Made by a program: the position numbers and the translations under genes. From Citricoccus alkalitolerans (lineage in GTDB: Bacteria; Actinomycetota; Actinomycetes; Actinomycetales; Micrococcaceae): a DNA stretch of 64,000 bases. Positions 7,800-16,746 of the stretch are shown piece after piece. The number at the start of each line of letters is the position of its first letter. The first letter of the stretch is position 1. The notes below the pieces were generated by a model. The model ran no database searches. It was not told the origin of the DNA and saw nothing but the letters and a program-made list of their open reading frames with translations. The stretch is from positions 992,001 to 1,056,000 of the forward strand of contig NZ_BAAALH010000001.1 of NCBI RefSeq assembly GCF_039528175.1. Direction: 5' to 3'.

Positions 7800-9176
7800 A
7801 TGGCCACGGCACCGCAGACTGATACCTACACCGCCCTCGTCAACCAGCCGCTCGGCCGGAAACTCGCCGGCGCCCTGGGGCTGCCCCGGCCAGCAGTCCT
7901 CCGGCGATACGAGCCGGGCCAGGTCCTCGTGGAGGGCTCCGTGCTGGTCCTCGGCGGCGGCCACGCGGCCGACGAGGCCGCAGCCGTCCTGCTGGACTGG
8001 GGACTGGATGTCCGCCGTCAGTCAGCTCCGGCCGACCACTATGGCGCCGTCGTCGCCTGCTATGACGACGCCGGCACGCCGGCCGACCTGTCCGCCACCA
8101 CACTGCAGCTCGGGGCCGTGCAGCGGAAATTGGGTCCGTCCGCCCGCGTGGTCACCGTCTTCCGCGATCCCCTCGGTTCCGACCGGCCCGCCGTGCGGGC
8201 CGCCCGCCAGGGCATCGAGGGCCTGACCCGTTCGCTCGCCCACGAGATGCGCCGCGGGGCCACTGCCAACGGGATCGTGCTGGGTGAGCACACGACGCTG
8301 TCCGCTCCCGGGGCGACCGGGGCTCTGCGCTTCCTGCTATCGGCCAAGAGCGCCTTCGTCTCCGGCCAGTTCATCCCCGTCTCCTCCGATGCCGGCACCC
8401 TGCCCCGGGACTGGGAGAAGCCCCTTGCGGGCAAGGTGGCCGTGGTGACCGGTGCCGCCCGCGGTATCGGTGCCGCGATCGCCGAGACCCTGCACCGCGA
8501 TGGGGCAACCATCGTGGGGGTCGACGTGCCGACCGCCGGGGAGGCGCTGGCCGGCGTCGTGAACTCGCTGGCCGGCACCGCACTTCAGTTGGACATCACC
8601 GCGGCGGATGCGGGGGAGAGGATCCTCGCGCACTGCGCTGAGCGCCATGGGCAGCTGGACATCGTGGTGCACAACGCCGGGATCACCCGGGACAAGAAGC
8701 TCGCCAACATGGATGCCGCTCGGTGGGACTCCGTGCTCGCGGTGAACATCGAGTCGCAACTGGCGATGAACCGGACCTTCCTGGCCGCGGTCGGCGAGGG
8801 CGTGGTGGCTGACGAACTGCGGATCGCCTCGCTCGCCTCGACGTCCGGGATCGCGGGCAACGCCGGCCAGACGAACTACGCCGCGTCCAAGGCGGGCGTC
8901 ATGGGGATGGTCTCCGCCACAGCGGAGCTGATGACCACTGCCGGGACAGCCGGCGGCGGAACCATCAACGCGGTGGCTCCGGGCTTCATCGAGACCGAAA
9001 TGACTGCCCGGATGCCGAAGGCCACCCGTGAGGTCGCGCGCCGGTTGAACTCCCTCCAGCAGGGGGGCCGGCCCGTCGACGTGGCGGAGGCTATCGCCTA
9101 CTTGGTCTCCGATGCGGCTGGGGGCACGTCCGGTTCCACGTTGCGTGTCTGCGGCCAGGGCATGATGGGAGCCTGA
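7800..9176 (+). CDS. fabG: 3-oxoacyl reductase/3-hydroxyacyl-CoA dehydrogenase, FabG4-like SDR
   Basis: This short-chain dehydrogenase of 458 aa is built like mycobacterial FabG4: a degenerate N-terminal Rossmann-like domain (residues 1-205) precedes the active SDR domain. The latter has the NAD(P) motif VVTGAARGIGAAIAE, an NAG motif (HNAGITRDKK), catalytic Ser in LASTSG and the YAASK pair in TNYAASKAG. In the pathway it would interconvert 3-hydroxyacyl- and 3-ketoacyl-CoA between the MaoC hydratase and thiolase encoded on either side. The ordinary FabG is about 245 aa, so the length supports the FabG4 (high-molecular-weight) subgroup. Confidence 0.88.
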   Translation: MATAPQTDTYTALVNQPLGRKLAGALGLPRPAVLRRYEPGQVLVEGSVLVLGGGHAADEAAAVLLDWGLDVRRQSAPADHYGAVVACYDDAGTPADLSATTLQLGAVQRKLGPSARVVTVFRDPLGSDRPAVRAARQGIEGLTRSLAHEMRRGATANGIVLGEHTTLSAPGATGALRFLLSAKSAFVSGQFIPVSSDAGTLPRDWEKPLAGKVAVVTGAARGIGAAIAETLHRDGATIVGVDVPTAGEALAGVVNSLAGTALQLDITAADAGERILAHCAERHGQLDIVVHNAGITRDKKLANMDAARWDSVLAVNIESQLAMNRTFLAAVGEGVVADELRIASLASTSGIAGNAGQTNYAASKAGVMGMVSATAELMTTAGTAGGGTINAVAPGFIETEMTARMPKATREVARRLNSLQQGGRPVDVAEAIAYLVSDAAGGTSGSTLRVCGQGMMGA

Positions 9177-9177
9177 G

Positions 9178-10161
9178 ATGGAACGAGAGACCATGACGCC
9201 CCTGAGTTCGAGCTACCGGGCGGCCCTGTCCACGGCCGCCAAGGACGCGCTGGTCAGACGGCGCCGTCCACAGCAGCTCCCCGGACGTACCGTGGTAGTC
9301 CACGACCAGGAGATCAGTTCTGAGCTCGCCACCCGGTACGCGCGGATGTTCCACCGGAATGGTCCGGTGCTGGACCCGGCCGACCTGCCCTCGGTGCTCG
9401 TGCACATCGCCTGTTTCCCAGCGGCCATCGAACTCATGGCCGATCCGGATTTCCCGCTGCCTCTGTTGGGCATGGTCCACCTCCGCAACCGCGTGCACCA
9501 CCATGCCCCGGTCCCTGCGGAAACCCCTCTGGAGGTGGCCGCCTCGGCCACCCGACTGAGCCCCCATCCGTCCGGGACGACTGTGGACCTGGTCGTCACC
9601 GTCCACGGACCGCCGCACATTGACCGCCCTGCCGATGGCCCGGTCAGCCGCCCCACCGATCACACCGGAAAGCTGCAGCTGTTGTGGGAGGGCACGTCCA
9701 CGTATCTGGCCGCCGGAGTCCACCTGCCGGCCCACGAGCGCCCCGCCAAGGCCGGCCACCCGCCGTTCACGGCACCGCAGCTGACCGCGCAGTGGCGCCT
9801 GCCCGCGTCCGCCGGCCGGGAGTATGCCGCCCTGTCCGGGGACTTCAATCCGATCCATCTGAACCCAGTGACCGCCAAGCTCCTGGGGCAGAAGGGCATG
9901 ATCGCCCATGGGATGTATCTGGCCGGGCGGATGCTCGCGGGCCGGGAACCAGCGGGTGCCGGCCACGAGTGGGAGATCTCCTTCGCCACTCCGGTGCTGC
10001 TCCCCGGGACGGTGTCCCTGGGCGTCGTCCACCCAGATCGCCGCAACACTGAGGTCACGACCGAGGTCACGGCGTGGAACGGTCGCACCGGCAAGCCGCA
10101 CTTCACCGGCTCAATCTCTGTCCCGGGTTCGGGTCCAGGGCAGAGGGCGGGGCAGGGGTAG
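9178..10161 (+). CDS. MaoC-like (3R)-hydroxyacyl-CoA dehydratase
   Basis: This 327-aa protein is of the double hot-dog MaoC/HtdX type that hydrates trans-2-enoyl-CoA. The C-terminal half has the hydratase 2 motif YAALSGDFNPIHLNPVTAK, with catalytic Asp and His, followed by IAHGMYLAGRML; the N-terminal half is a hot-dog domain without the catalytic pair. The start at 9178 lies 1 bp after the reductase stop and has GGGAG 7 bp upstream; an alternative ATG at 9190 is less well placed. Gene content matches M. tuberculosis Rv0241c-Rv0244c (htdX, fabG4, fadA2, fadE5), an established fatty-acid locus. Confidence 0.86.
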   Translation: MERETMTPLSSSYRAALSTAAKDALVRRRRPQQLPGRTVVVHDQEISSELATRYARMFHRNGPVLDPADLPSVLVHIACFPAAIELMADPDFPLPLLGMVHLRNRVHHHAPVPAETPLEVAASATRLSPHPSGTTVDLVVTVHGPPHIDRPADGPVSRPTDHTGKLQLLWEGTSTYLAAGVHLPAHERPAKAGHPPFTAPQLTAQWRLPASAGREYAALSGDFNPIHLNPVTAKLLGQKGMIAHGMYLAGRMLAGREPAGAGHEWEISFATPVLLPGTVSLGVVHPDRRNTEVTTEVTAWNGRTGKPHFTGSISVPGSGPGQRAGQG

Positions 10162-10184
10162 GGGGGTAGGACAGGATCGCAGCC

Positions 10185-11429
10185 CTACCGTTCGGCGGAG
10201 AGCACCTCGTACGCCTCTGACATGTGGACCGCCATGACCTCCCAGCCGAAGGTCCGGGCCCGGCCCGCTGCTTCCTGGCCCATCTGTCGCCAGGCCGGCA
10301 GGTCGGCCACGATGCGCTCCAGCTCCTGCGCCCAGGTCTCCGGGTCCAGGCCGTCCACCAGTCGCCCGGTCTCGCCGTCCGCCACGGCGTAGGCGAGCCC
10401 ACCCACCCGGTGTGCCAAGACGGGGGTCCCGCAGGCCTGGGCCTCAAGGGCGACCAGGCCGAAGGACTCTGAGTAGCTCGGCACGACCACCACGTCCGCA
10501 GCCCGGTAGACCTCCGCCAGCTCCTGCGCGGACACAGGGCCGGACTCCGTGCACTGGCCCTCCAGTCCGGCGGCAGAGACCAGGGCGGGGAGGTCGAGCT
10601 CGTCCGAGCCCGAGTGGGCACCGGTCAGATGCAGCTGCACCGGGGGGACACCTGAGGCCCGTCCGTTCACCAGGCCGGCGGCGCGGATGGCCACCTGCGG
10701 GCCCTTATGGCCCTGGATACGCCCGGCGAACAGGACCTTGAGCCCTGTAGAGCGACCGGGCCAGTGGGCGCCGCCGTCGGGATGGAAGACGGACGTGTCC
10801 ACGCCCGGCGGGATCACCCTGATCCGGGCTGGATCGGCTCCATAGTGGTCACTCAGCTCGTCCCGCTCGGCCGGAGTGTTGGCCACCAGGAGGTCGGCCG
10901 CTGCGGCGATCTGCTGCTCGGCGGCCTCCCGTTCCTCCGATTCACCGGACCGCGCGTCCCGGGCGTTCTTGACGGCCGCCATGGTGTGCATGGTGTGCAG
11001 AATCGGGGCGTTCAGGTCTCCGGCCACCGCCAATCCGGCCAGTCCGGAGAGCCAGTAGTGGGAATGAACCACCCAGCGGCAGTCGTCCCCGTGGCATCCA
11101 CCCGCGGCAGTCAGGGCACCGGGGGCCGCTGCGGCGAAATCGTCCACCCACCGCGGAAGCTCCTCCTTGGGGACGTCCGTGGCCGGGCCAGCGGGGACCG
11201 GGACCACCCTAGCCCGGGCCGCCCCCGGCACGGAGGGGACCGGCAGGTCTTGGACGCGTTGACCGGTCCGGTCCCGGCGGGTGAGGACCCAGACCGGATG
11301 TCCAGCCGCGGCCAGGGTGATGGCCAGCTGGCGGACGTAGACGTTCATGCCGCCTGCGTCGCCCTGGCCCGGCTGTGCCAGCGGTGAGGTGTGCAGGGAC
11401 ACCATCACCACGCCGAAGGGCCGCGTCAC
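10185..11429 (-). CDS. mshA: D-inositol 3-phosphate glycosyltransferase MshA (GT4)
   Basis: This 414-aa GT4 enzyme catalyses the first step of mycothiol synthesis, joining GlcNAc from UDP-GlcNAc to 1L-inositol 1-phosphate. The N-terminus SLHTSPLAQPGQGDAGGMNV is the characteristic MshA signature, and the C-terminal domain has the EX7E motif within YSESFGLVALEAQACGTP. The GTG start overlaps the malQ stop (GTGA), so it is translated behind malQ. mshC lies about 8 kb away in this window, which supports a mycothiol role. Because of the malQ coupling, a GT4 enzyme of another glycan pathway cannot be wholly excluded, but the N-terminal signature is strong. Confidence 0.85.
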   Translation of the reverse strand: MTRPFGVVMVSLHTSPLAQPGQGDAGGMNVYVRQLAITLAAAGHPVWVLTRRDRTGQRVQDLPVPSVPGAARARVVPVPAGPATDVPKEELPRWVDDFAAAAPGALTAAGGCHGDDCRWVVHSHYWLSGLAGLAVAGDLNAPILHTMHTMAAVKNARDARSGESEEREAAEQQIAAAADLLVANTPAERDELSDHYGADPARIRVIPPGVDTSVFHPDGGAHWPGRSTGLKVLFAGRIQGHKGPQVAIRAAGLVNGRASGVPPVQLHLTGAHSGSDELDLPALVSAAGLEGQCTESGPVSAQELAEVYRAADVVVVPSYSESFGLVALEAQACGTPVLAHRVGGLAYAVADGETGRLVDGLDPETWAQELERIVADLPAWRQMGQEAAGRARTFGWEVMAVHMSEAYEVLSAER

Positions 11430-13651
11430 GGTGTGGGAATCCCGTGGTCGGGCTGCCGGCCAGCAGCCGGGCCGGAGTTCAGCTCGTGGTGCACCGCGTC
11501 CAGCAGTCGGGCGAATCCAGGGATCGCCTCCAGGTCGTCGATGAGGACAGGCTTCCCGAGTGCGTCCGCGAGCGGGATCTCCCAGTTCGGGTACTCGTGC
11601 TGTTGGGTGCCCGGTTGGTTCTGGATGCGCCGTTCGCCGACGGCGTCCACCAGCGCGATGCCGTGCAGCAGGGACGGCGCCTGGGCCAGGTACCGGTGCA
11701 GGGCCACCACGATGTCAGCGACCACGGCCGGATCTGCTGAGTCAGCAGAGGTGTCCGAGGTGAGGGGAGCGGCGGCATCGATGGACAGGAATCCCGCCTC
11801 CTGGACGGCCTGGATGAACGCCCGGCGCTCGGCAACGGCCCGGTCTCGTTCGGCGTGGGGATCGCCGGCCACCAAGTCAAGGCGTTCGCGCAGGTCCAGG
11901 TGTGTGCCGGCCAGGTAACCTGCGGTCGGGGGCAGGTCATGGGTGTTGACGGAGGACAGGCACTGGACCCGGTAGTCCTGGGGCGGACGGGGCCTGCCGT
12001 CCTCCTGCTCGAACCAGAGGATCGAGGTGCCCAACAGCCCGCGGTCGGCCAGGTAGTCCTGGACCCAGGGTTCGAAGGTGCCCAGGTCCTCACCCACGAC
12101 GACGGCGCCCGCGCGCTCCGCTTCAAGGACCAGGATGCCGATCATCGCCTCGTGGTCGTACGTGACATACGCGCCCTCTGTGGGGGACTGGCCCACCGGG
12201 ATCCACCACAGCCGGAACAGCCCCAGAATGTGGTCAACCCGGATGCCGCCCGCGTGGCGCAACACCGAGCGCAGCATGTCACGGTAAGCGCGGTAACCGG
12301 TCTCGGCCAGCCTTTCGGGGTGCCACGGTGACTGGGACCAGTCCTGACCGCGTTGGTTGTACATGTCCGGTGGGGCGCCGACGGACATGGACTCGACGAG
12401 TAAATCCTGCAGCATCCAGGCGTCCGCGTTGTTGCGATCCGCCCCGACGGCCAAGTCCTGCATCAGTCCCAGTCGCATGCCGGACTCACGGGCCGTCTGC
12501 TGCGCCGTTGCCAGTTGGGTGTCACACAACCACTGCATCCAGCGGTGGAAGTCGACATCCTCGGCCAGGTCTTGGCGGTAGCGCTCGGCCAGGCGACCGC
12601 CCGGCGTGAGTTCGGGATCCTGCCAGACCGGGTCGGAGGCGTCATAGGCGCTGCGCAGGGCACACCACAGGGCGAAGTCATCCAGACCGTGGCCCTCCTG
12701 CTCGCGGTAGGAGCGGTAGGCGCGTGCCCGTGCCGGCGTCGGCGTGACCTGATGGAGCCGGCGCAGGGCCGCCAGCTTGGCCGCCGTGGTGGCATCGCGG
12801 TCCAGCGAGTCAGCGGACGCGTTGTCGGCCTGGCGGGCGGCGGCGAGAGCCTCCACCTCTCGGCGAGCACGCGGGTCAAGGCCGGCGTACTCGGGGAGGT
12901 CCTCGATGCGCAGGTACATCGGGTTGGTGAACCGTCGGGTCGAGGGGGAGTACGGCGAGGAGACCACCGGCGGTTCAGGTGCGGTGGCATGCAAGGGGTT
13001 GGACAGGACATAGTCACCGCCACGAGCGGCTGTCTGGACCGCCAGGTCCGCCAAGTCCCTGAAATCGCCCAGGCCCCAGGAAGTAGAGGACCGTGCCGAG
13101 TACAGCTGGACGGACAGCCCCCAGCCGCGCTGACGGCGGTAGCGGTCAGCTGTCGTGAGACGTTCCGGCACCACGACGAGGGTGGCTTCGACCTCGTTGC
13201 CGTCGTCCACCCTGGCGCCCAACCGGTGCCATCCCACGGGCAGGTCCCGGGGGAGGCGGAAGGTTGCTTGCCCGATCAGCTCGCCGTCGATGTACCGGGG
13301 TTCCGTGAAGTCCTCGAGTTGCTCGAGGTGACGGGTCTCTCCGGTCTCCAGCAATGCCATCACTGTGACGGCACTCCCGTGGGGGACATGGATCTGGACC
13401 GAGGAACCTGAACCCGCGTGGGAGACCGTGGTGTGCGGCAGCATGCGGCGCCACGGGGCCAACCGCCGTCGCTCCAGTGCCACCTCCAGCCCGGCCGTGC
13501 CGTCCGGTTCGACGGTGCAGCCCAGGGCCGCCAGCACCGCGATGAGCGTGAGGTCGGAGACCGGGCGTTCGTGACCGTCTTGACCCCGGTAGGACGTCTG
13601 GATGCCATAGGCGTGGGCCAGCCGCTGGAGCAGATCGCGGGCTTCTGTCAT
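11426..13651 (-). CDS. malQ: 4-alpha-glucanotransferase (amylomaltase, GH77)
   Basis: This GH77 enzyme of 741 aa transfers alpha-1,4-glucan segments in maltodextrin and glycogen metabolism. Visible motifs include RVDHILGLFRLWW (catalytic nucleophile Asp), VVGEDLGTFEPWV (acid/base Glu) and SVNTHDLPPTAGY (third carboxylate). Actinobacterial MalQ proteins are this long because of an N-terminal beta-rich extension (here residues 1-150). The ATG at 13651 is chosen because upstream in-frame sequence is Arg- and Gly-rich and not protein-like; the ribosome site (GAGG, 10 bp away) is weak. A CATAAT box lies about 60 bp upstream. Its stop overlaps the mshA start. Confidence 0.9.
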   Translation of the reverse strand: MTEARDLLQRLAHAYGIQTSYRGQDGHERPVSDLTLIAVLAALGCTVEPDGTAGLEVALERRRLAPWRRMLPHTTVSHAGSGSSVQIHVPHGSAVTVMALLETGETRHLEQLEDFTEPRYIDGELIGQATFRLPRDLPVGWHRLGARVDDGNEVEATLVVVPERLTTADRYRRQRGWGLSVQLYSARSSTSWGLGDFRDLADLAVQTAARGGDYVLSNPLHATAPEPPVVSSPYSPSTRRFTNPMYLRIEDLPEYAGLDPRARREVEALAAARQADNASADSLDRDATTAAKLAALRRLHQVTPTPARARAYRSYREQEGHGLDDFALWCALRSAYDASDPVWQDPELTPGGRLAERYRQDLAEDVDFHRWMQWLCDTQLATAQQTARESGMRLGLMQDLAVGADRNNADAWMLQDLLVESMSVGAPPDMYNQRGQDWSQSPWHPERLAETGYRAYRDMLRSVLRHAGGIRVDHILGLFRLWWIPVGQSPTEGAYVTYDHEAMIGILVLEAERAGAVVVGEDLGTFEPWVQDYLADRGLLGTSILWFEQEDGRPRPPQDYRVQCLSSVNTHDLPPTAGYLAGTHLDLRERLDLVAGDPHAERDRAVAERRAFIQAVQEAGFLSIDAAAPLTSDTSADSADPAVVADIVVALHRYLAQAPSLLHGIALVDAVGERRIQNQPGTQQHEYPNWEIPLADALGKPVLIDDLEAIPGFARLLDAVHHELNSGPAAGRQPDHGIPTP

Positions 13652-13739
13652 GGCTGGTGGGCCTCTTTCACGTGCGGATGCGGCCGGGCATCGGTTTCGG
13701 TGCCCGGTCCGATTATGGCAGGCCACCGCCAGGGTCAGT

Positions 13740-14645
13740 TCAGCCGCAGGCCAGGGCGGGAGGCAGACAGGCCAACTGGCGTGCGGACAGCCCCGACCGG
13801 ATGCGCCGGGCCTGGTCCGGGGTGTACTCCGGGGCTGCCTCCGTCTTCATCGGTGTGCGCGAGGACCAGGTGAAGGTCACCGAGAAGCGGTCCCGGGCAA
13901 CCGGCGGAGTAGCCCGGTGGAGCAGCCGACAGTTGTCCGCCACCACGGCGGTCCACTTCGGCCCGGTCGCCGAGGAAACGGCTCCCGCGGGAACCATGTC
14001 AGCCACCCTTGCATCATCCACGAATCCGGCCACGTAGTGCAGCCTCTCCACGGCGTACAGCGTCTCGGCCAGCGGAATGTAGGCATAAGGCCCACCCTGG
14101 TCGTCGACGTCGTTGAGCCACACCAGGATCTTCACGGTGCGCCGGTCCTCGACGTCACGGTGCCATCGGCGCACGCCCACCGTCTGGTTGTTGCCGACTT
14201 CGCGGCGCACGTCCGCCCCGTAGTAGCGGGCCGGCACGCCCAGGTAATTCTCGACGATGTCCAGCATTCGGTCCTGCAGGCCCCACTGCCAGATGGGCAG
14301 GTCCGCCAACAGGTCATCCGTGGAGGGACGCAGCGTACTGGCACCGCCCGTGGGCAGGTCCGCCAAGGGGGCCACGAGGCGGTCCAGGGCGGGCTTGAGC
14401 ACGTCCGTGGTGGGGATCGCGAGATCGTCCAGGGGCCCGATGCGGAGGCCCTGCCGCTGAAGGGTGGAGACCAGGCCGGCCTGGGCCAGGTCCAGCGGTG
14501 GCAAGTGCGGCGCCCACTTGCGGCGGCGCTCCTCATGCATGCCGTCGGCGGCCCAGCGGACCGGCGTGACATTGGTCAAGATCTCCCGCTTGAGGCGGTT
14601 CGCGAACCGTCCCCAGGGGCCCGCTACGGTCTCGGATGTGATCAT
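13740..14645 (-). CDS. Phytanoyl-CoA dioxygenase-like 2OG-Fe(II) oxygenase
   Basis: This protein of 301 aa resembles Fe(II)/2-oxoglutarate-dependent oxygenases of the phytanoyl-CoA dioxygenase type. The HxD iron ligands are seen in RRWHRDVEDRR, the distal His and the 2OG-binding Arg in CRLLHRATPPVARDRFSVTF, and the strand KILVWLNDVDDQGGPYAYIP is typical of the jelly-roll core. The start at 14645 is preferred over upstream in-frame codons because a TACCCT box ends 7 bp before it, fitting leaderless transcription, and because the upstream reading is not protein-like. The substrate is unknown; the neighbours malQ and a tRNA give no clue. Confidence 0.75.
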   Translation of the reverse strand: MITSETVAGPWGRFANRLKREILTNVTPVRWAADGMHEERRRKWAPHLPPLDLAQAGLVSTLQRQGLRIGPLDDLAIPTTDVLKPALDRLVAPLADLPTGGASTLRPSTDDLLADLPIWQWGLQDRMLDIVENYLGVPARYYGADVRREVGNNQTVGVRRWHRDVEDRRTVKILVWLNDVDDQGGPYAYIPLAETLYAVERLHYVAGFVDDARVADMVPAGAVSSATGPKWTAVVADNCRLLHRATPPVARDRFSVTFTWSSRTPMKTEAAPEYTPDQARRIRSGLSARQLACLPPALACG

Positions 14646-14652
14646 GGCACTG

Positions 14653-14658
14653 AGGGTA
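14653..14658 (-). promoter_or_regulatory. Leaderless -10 box of the 2OG oxygenase gene
   Basis: The minus strand reads TACCCT, ending 7 bp before the ATG at 14645, the spacing expected when transcription begins at the start codon. No ribosome site is present. Confidence 0.5.
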
Positions 14659-14796
14659 CAAGCGCGGATCGGCGGTGACGACGGCCGTGGTGGCCGACGA
14701 GTAGTGGTGGGGTACAAGAGCCTCCGGTGGCGTCCCCTATCACGTAGGGACAGCAGGTGCCCAGACCCGTGGAGCGTGAAAGATGTCAGAAGACCG

Positions 14797-14960
14797 TCAG
14801 AGCCGGTCGAGGAGCTCCGCGTACTCGAAATGGCCGGTGTGGCCCTCGTATGCGGTGAGGGTCCTGACCTGGAAATAGTCGCCCCATGAAAGGGACAGGC
14901 CGGGGATCCACCCGAGGTCATCACGCAGCCACCCGACCAACACGGCCTCACCCGGGTCTC
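14797..14960 (-). pseudogene. Possible gene remnant beside tRNA-Leu
   Basis: A minus-strand reading frame ends at 14797 with a plausible protein tail (GEAVLVGWLRDDLGWIPG, then a segment containing YFQVRTLTAYEGHTGHFEY). The frame continues upstream without a stop as far as 15117, but that part runs through the tRNA terminator and is not protein-like, so an N-terminus seems to be missing. I do not recognise the family. Together with the 2OG-oxygenase promoter and the tRNA terminator, this is all I see in the 14646-15123 interval. It may also be a chance reading frame. Confidence 0.25.
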
Positions 14961-15061
14961 CACCGGGCTCCGGGGTTCGGCGCGGAGGTCCTGAAACCAC
15001 TGGCCTCCGCTGCCGACGCGCATGGTCGGGGGAAATGCTCCCCGAAACTCGTCCCAGGATG

Positions 15062-15099
15062 ACAAGAACGGGGCCGGTTGTCACCGGCCCCGTTCTTGT
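15062..15099 (-). terminator. Terminator of tRNA-Leu, 16-bp perfect stem
   Basis: A perfect 16-bp inverted repeat (15062-15077 against 15084-15099) with the 6-nt loop TTGTCA lies 25 bp downstream of the tRNA-Leu gene on the minus strand. The stem ends in TTCTTGT, giving a short U-rich tail. This is an intrinsic terminator by structure and position. Confidence 0.8.
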
Positions 15100-15123
15100 T
15101 CGCCCTGAGGTGGGCATCTATTG

Positions 15124-15207
15124 TGCGCGGAGGGGGACTTGAACCCCCACGCCCTTGCGGGCACAGCGACCTCAACGCTGCGCGTCTGCCAATTCCGCCA
15201 CCCGCGC
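15124..15207 (-). tRNA. tRNA-Leu (anticodon GAG)
   Basis: The minus strand folds as a class II tRNA of 84 nt. It has a GCGCGGG acceptor strand pairing with TCCGCGC, a 5-bp anticodon stem CAGCG/CGCTG with loop TTGAGGT (anticodon GAG, reading CUC and CUU), a long variable arm (GCCC-GCAA-GGGC) and the T arm GGGGG-TTCAAGT-CCCCC. The discriminator is A, as usual for leucine tRNAs; the full 3' CCA is not encoded. A strong terminator follows. Confidence 0.95.
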
Positions 15208-15320
15208 GCACAATCCGGTTCGCACCGGATTTCCGCTGCCTCGAAAGGCAGCGCTGACAATCCTAACACCCTTTTCGTGTGCCTCTGTACACGGACCGGA
15301 CAGGGGCAGATCCCCCTCGC

Positions 15321-15326
15321 TAGGGT
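15321..15326 (+). promoter_or_regulatory. Leaderless -10 box of the M20 peptidase gene
   Basis: TAGGGT ends 6 bp before the ATG at 15333, so transcription probably begins at the start codon. Confidence 0.5.
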
Positions 15327-15332
15327 GGCACC

Positions 15333-16646
15333 ATGAGCGCCACCTCCAGCCACGACTTCACGGACGACGTCGTCCACATCTGCCGAGACCTGATCCGGAT
15401 CGACACCTCGAACTACGGAGGCAACGATTCCCGGGGAGAACGCGAGGCGGCCGAATACTGTGCCGCCCTCATGCGGGACGCCGGAATGGAACCGACGGTC
15501 TACGAGTCGTCCCCAGGCCGGGCCAGCGTGGTGGGTCGTATCGCGGGGTGGGACCCCCATGCTCCCGCCCTGATCCTGCACGGCCACCTCGACGTGGTCC
15601 CCGCGGACGCCAGCGAGTGGTCAGTGGACCCGTTCTCGGCCGAGCTGAGAGACGGGATGATCTGGGGCCGGGGGGCTGTGGACATGAAGGGAATGGATGC
15701 CATGATCCTCGCGGTCCTGGGCCACCTGCACCGTACCGGACAGCAGCCGCGCCGGGACCTCATCGTCGCCTTCTTCGCGGACGAGGAGGCCGGAGGCGTC
15801 TACGGTGCCCGCTGGATGGTGGACCACCATCCCGAGGTCTTCGCCGGGGCCACGGAGGCCATCAGCGAGGTCGGCGGTTTCTCCACGGACATCCGCGGGC
15901 AACGGGCCTACCTGCTGCAGACCGCCGAGAAGGGCCTGGCCTGGCTCAACCTGACCGCCACGGGATCACCGGGCCACGGATCGTCCGTGCATCCCGACAA
16001 TGCCGTGACCCGGCTGGCTGGGGCCATCGAACAGATCGGAAACCACGCCTGGCCCCTGGACTACACGAAGACCACGCGCGCCCTGATGGAGCAGGTCGCC
16101 GAGATCTGCGGGGTGGAGTTCGATGAGACGGATCCCACGCCCCAACTCGAGGCCCTCGGCACGGCTTCCCGGTTCGTCGGCTCCACGCTGCGCAACAGCA
16201 CCAACCCCACGGGACTGACGGCCGGCTACAAGCACAACGTGATCCCGGGAAAGGCACAGGCCACCGTGGACGTCCGCTTCCTGCCGGGGCAGGAGGAGGA
16301 GGTCATGACCACCCTGCGTGACCTCGCCGGCGAGGGGGTGGAGTTCAGTCATGAGCACCGGGACATCTCCCTGGAGGTCCCCTTCTCCGGCGACCTCGTG
16401 GACCTCATGGTCGACTCCATCCAGGCGGAGGATCCCGGCGCCCCGGTGCTGCCGTTCATGATGTCCGGTGGCACGGACAACAAGTCCCTGTCCCAGCTCG
16501 GGATCGCGGGCTACGGCTTTGCCCCCCTGCAGCTCCCCGCCGACCTCGACTTCACCGGTCTGTTCCACGGCATCGACGAGCGCGTCCCCGTCAAGGCCCT
16601 CGACTTCGGCTGCCGGGTGCTGCACCGGATGCTCGAACCCCGCTGA
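15333..16646 (+). CDS. M20 family metallopeptidase (ArgE/DapE-like)
   Basis: This zinc hydrolase of 437 aa belongs to family M20, which removes terminal residues or acyl groups from peptides and amino acids. Metal ligands are visible: His and Asp in LHGHLDVVPADA, Asp in GRGAVDMKGMDA, the catalytic and bridging Glu pair in ADEEAGGVYG and the final His in GLFHGIDERVP. The dimerisation lid follows the TAEKGLAWLNLTATG segment. An M20 protein sits near uppP and mshC in mycobacteria too, so it may belong to this core block. The natural substrate is not evident. Confidence 0.87.
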   Translation: MSATSSHDFTDDVVHICRDLIRIDTSNYGGNDSRGEREAAEYCAALMRDAGMEPTVYESSPGRASVVGRIAGWDPHAPALILHGHLDVVPADASEWSVDPFSAELRDGMIWGRGAVDMKGMDAMILAVLGHLHRTGQQPRRDLIVAFFADEEAGGVYGARWMVDHHPEVFAGATEAISEVGGFSTDIRGQRAYLLQTAEKGLAWLNLTATGSPGHGSSVHPDNAVTRLAGAIEQIGNHAWPLDYTKTTRALMEQVAEICGVEFDETDPTPQLEALGTASRFVGSTLRNSTNPTGLTAGYKHNVIPGKAQATVDVRFLPGQEEEVMTTLRDLAGEGVEFSHEHRDISLEVPFSGDLVDLMVDSIQAEDPGAPVLPFMMSGGTDNKSLSQLGIAGYGFAPLQLPADLDFTGLFHGIDERVPVKALDFGCRVLHRMLEPR

Positions 16647-16746
16647 CACCCCGCTCACACCCTGCAGACACTTCGCTGAGATCACGCTGAGTCGGAACCG
16701 TCACCACCGAGCCGACCGGCCGCCCGAACCCCCAGGAGAACCCCCT

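Noticed and set aside
13652..13726. Upstream extension of malQ to 13726
   Set aside because: The 25 extra residues are Arg- and Gly-rich and the stretch contains the likely promoter (CATAAT) and leader; the ATG at 13651 gives the family-typical start.
14646..15065. 140-residue N-terminal extension of the 2OG oxygenase
   Set aside because: The extension is Arg/Ser/Pro-rich, unlike the family, and a TACCCT box lies 7 bp before the ATG at 14645.
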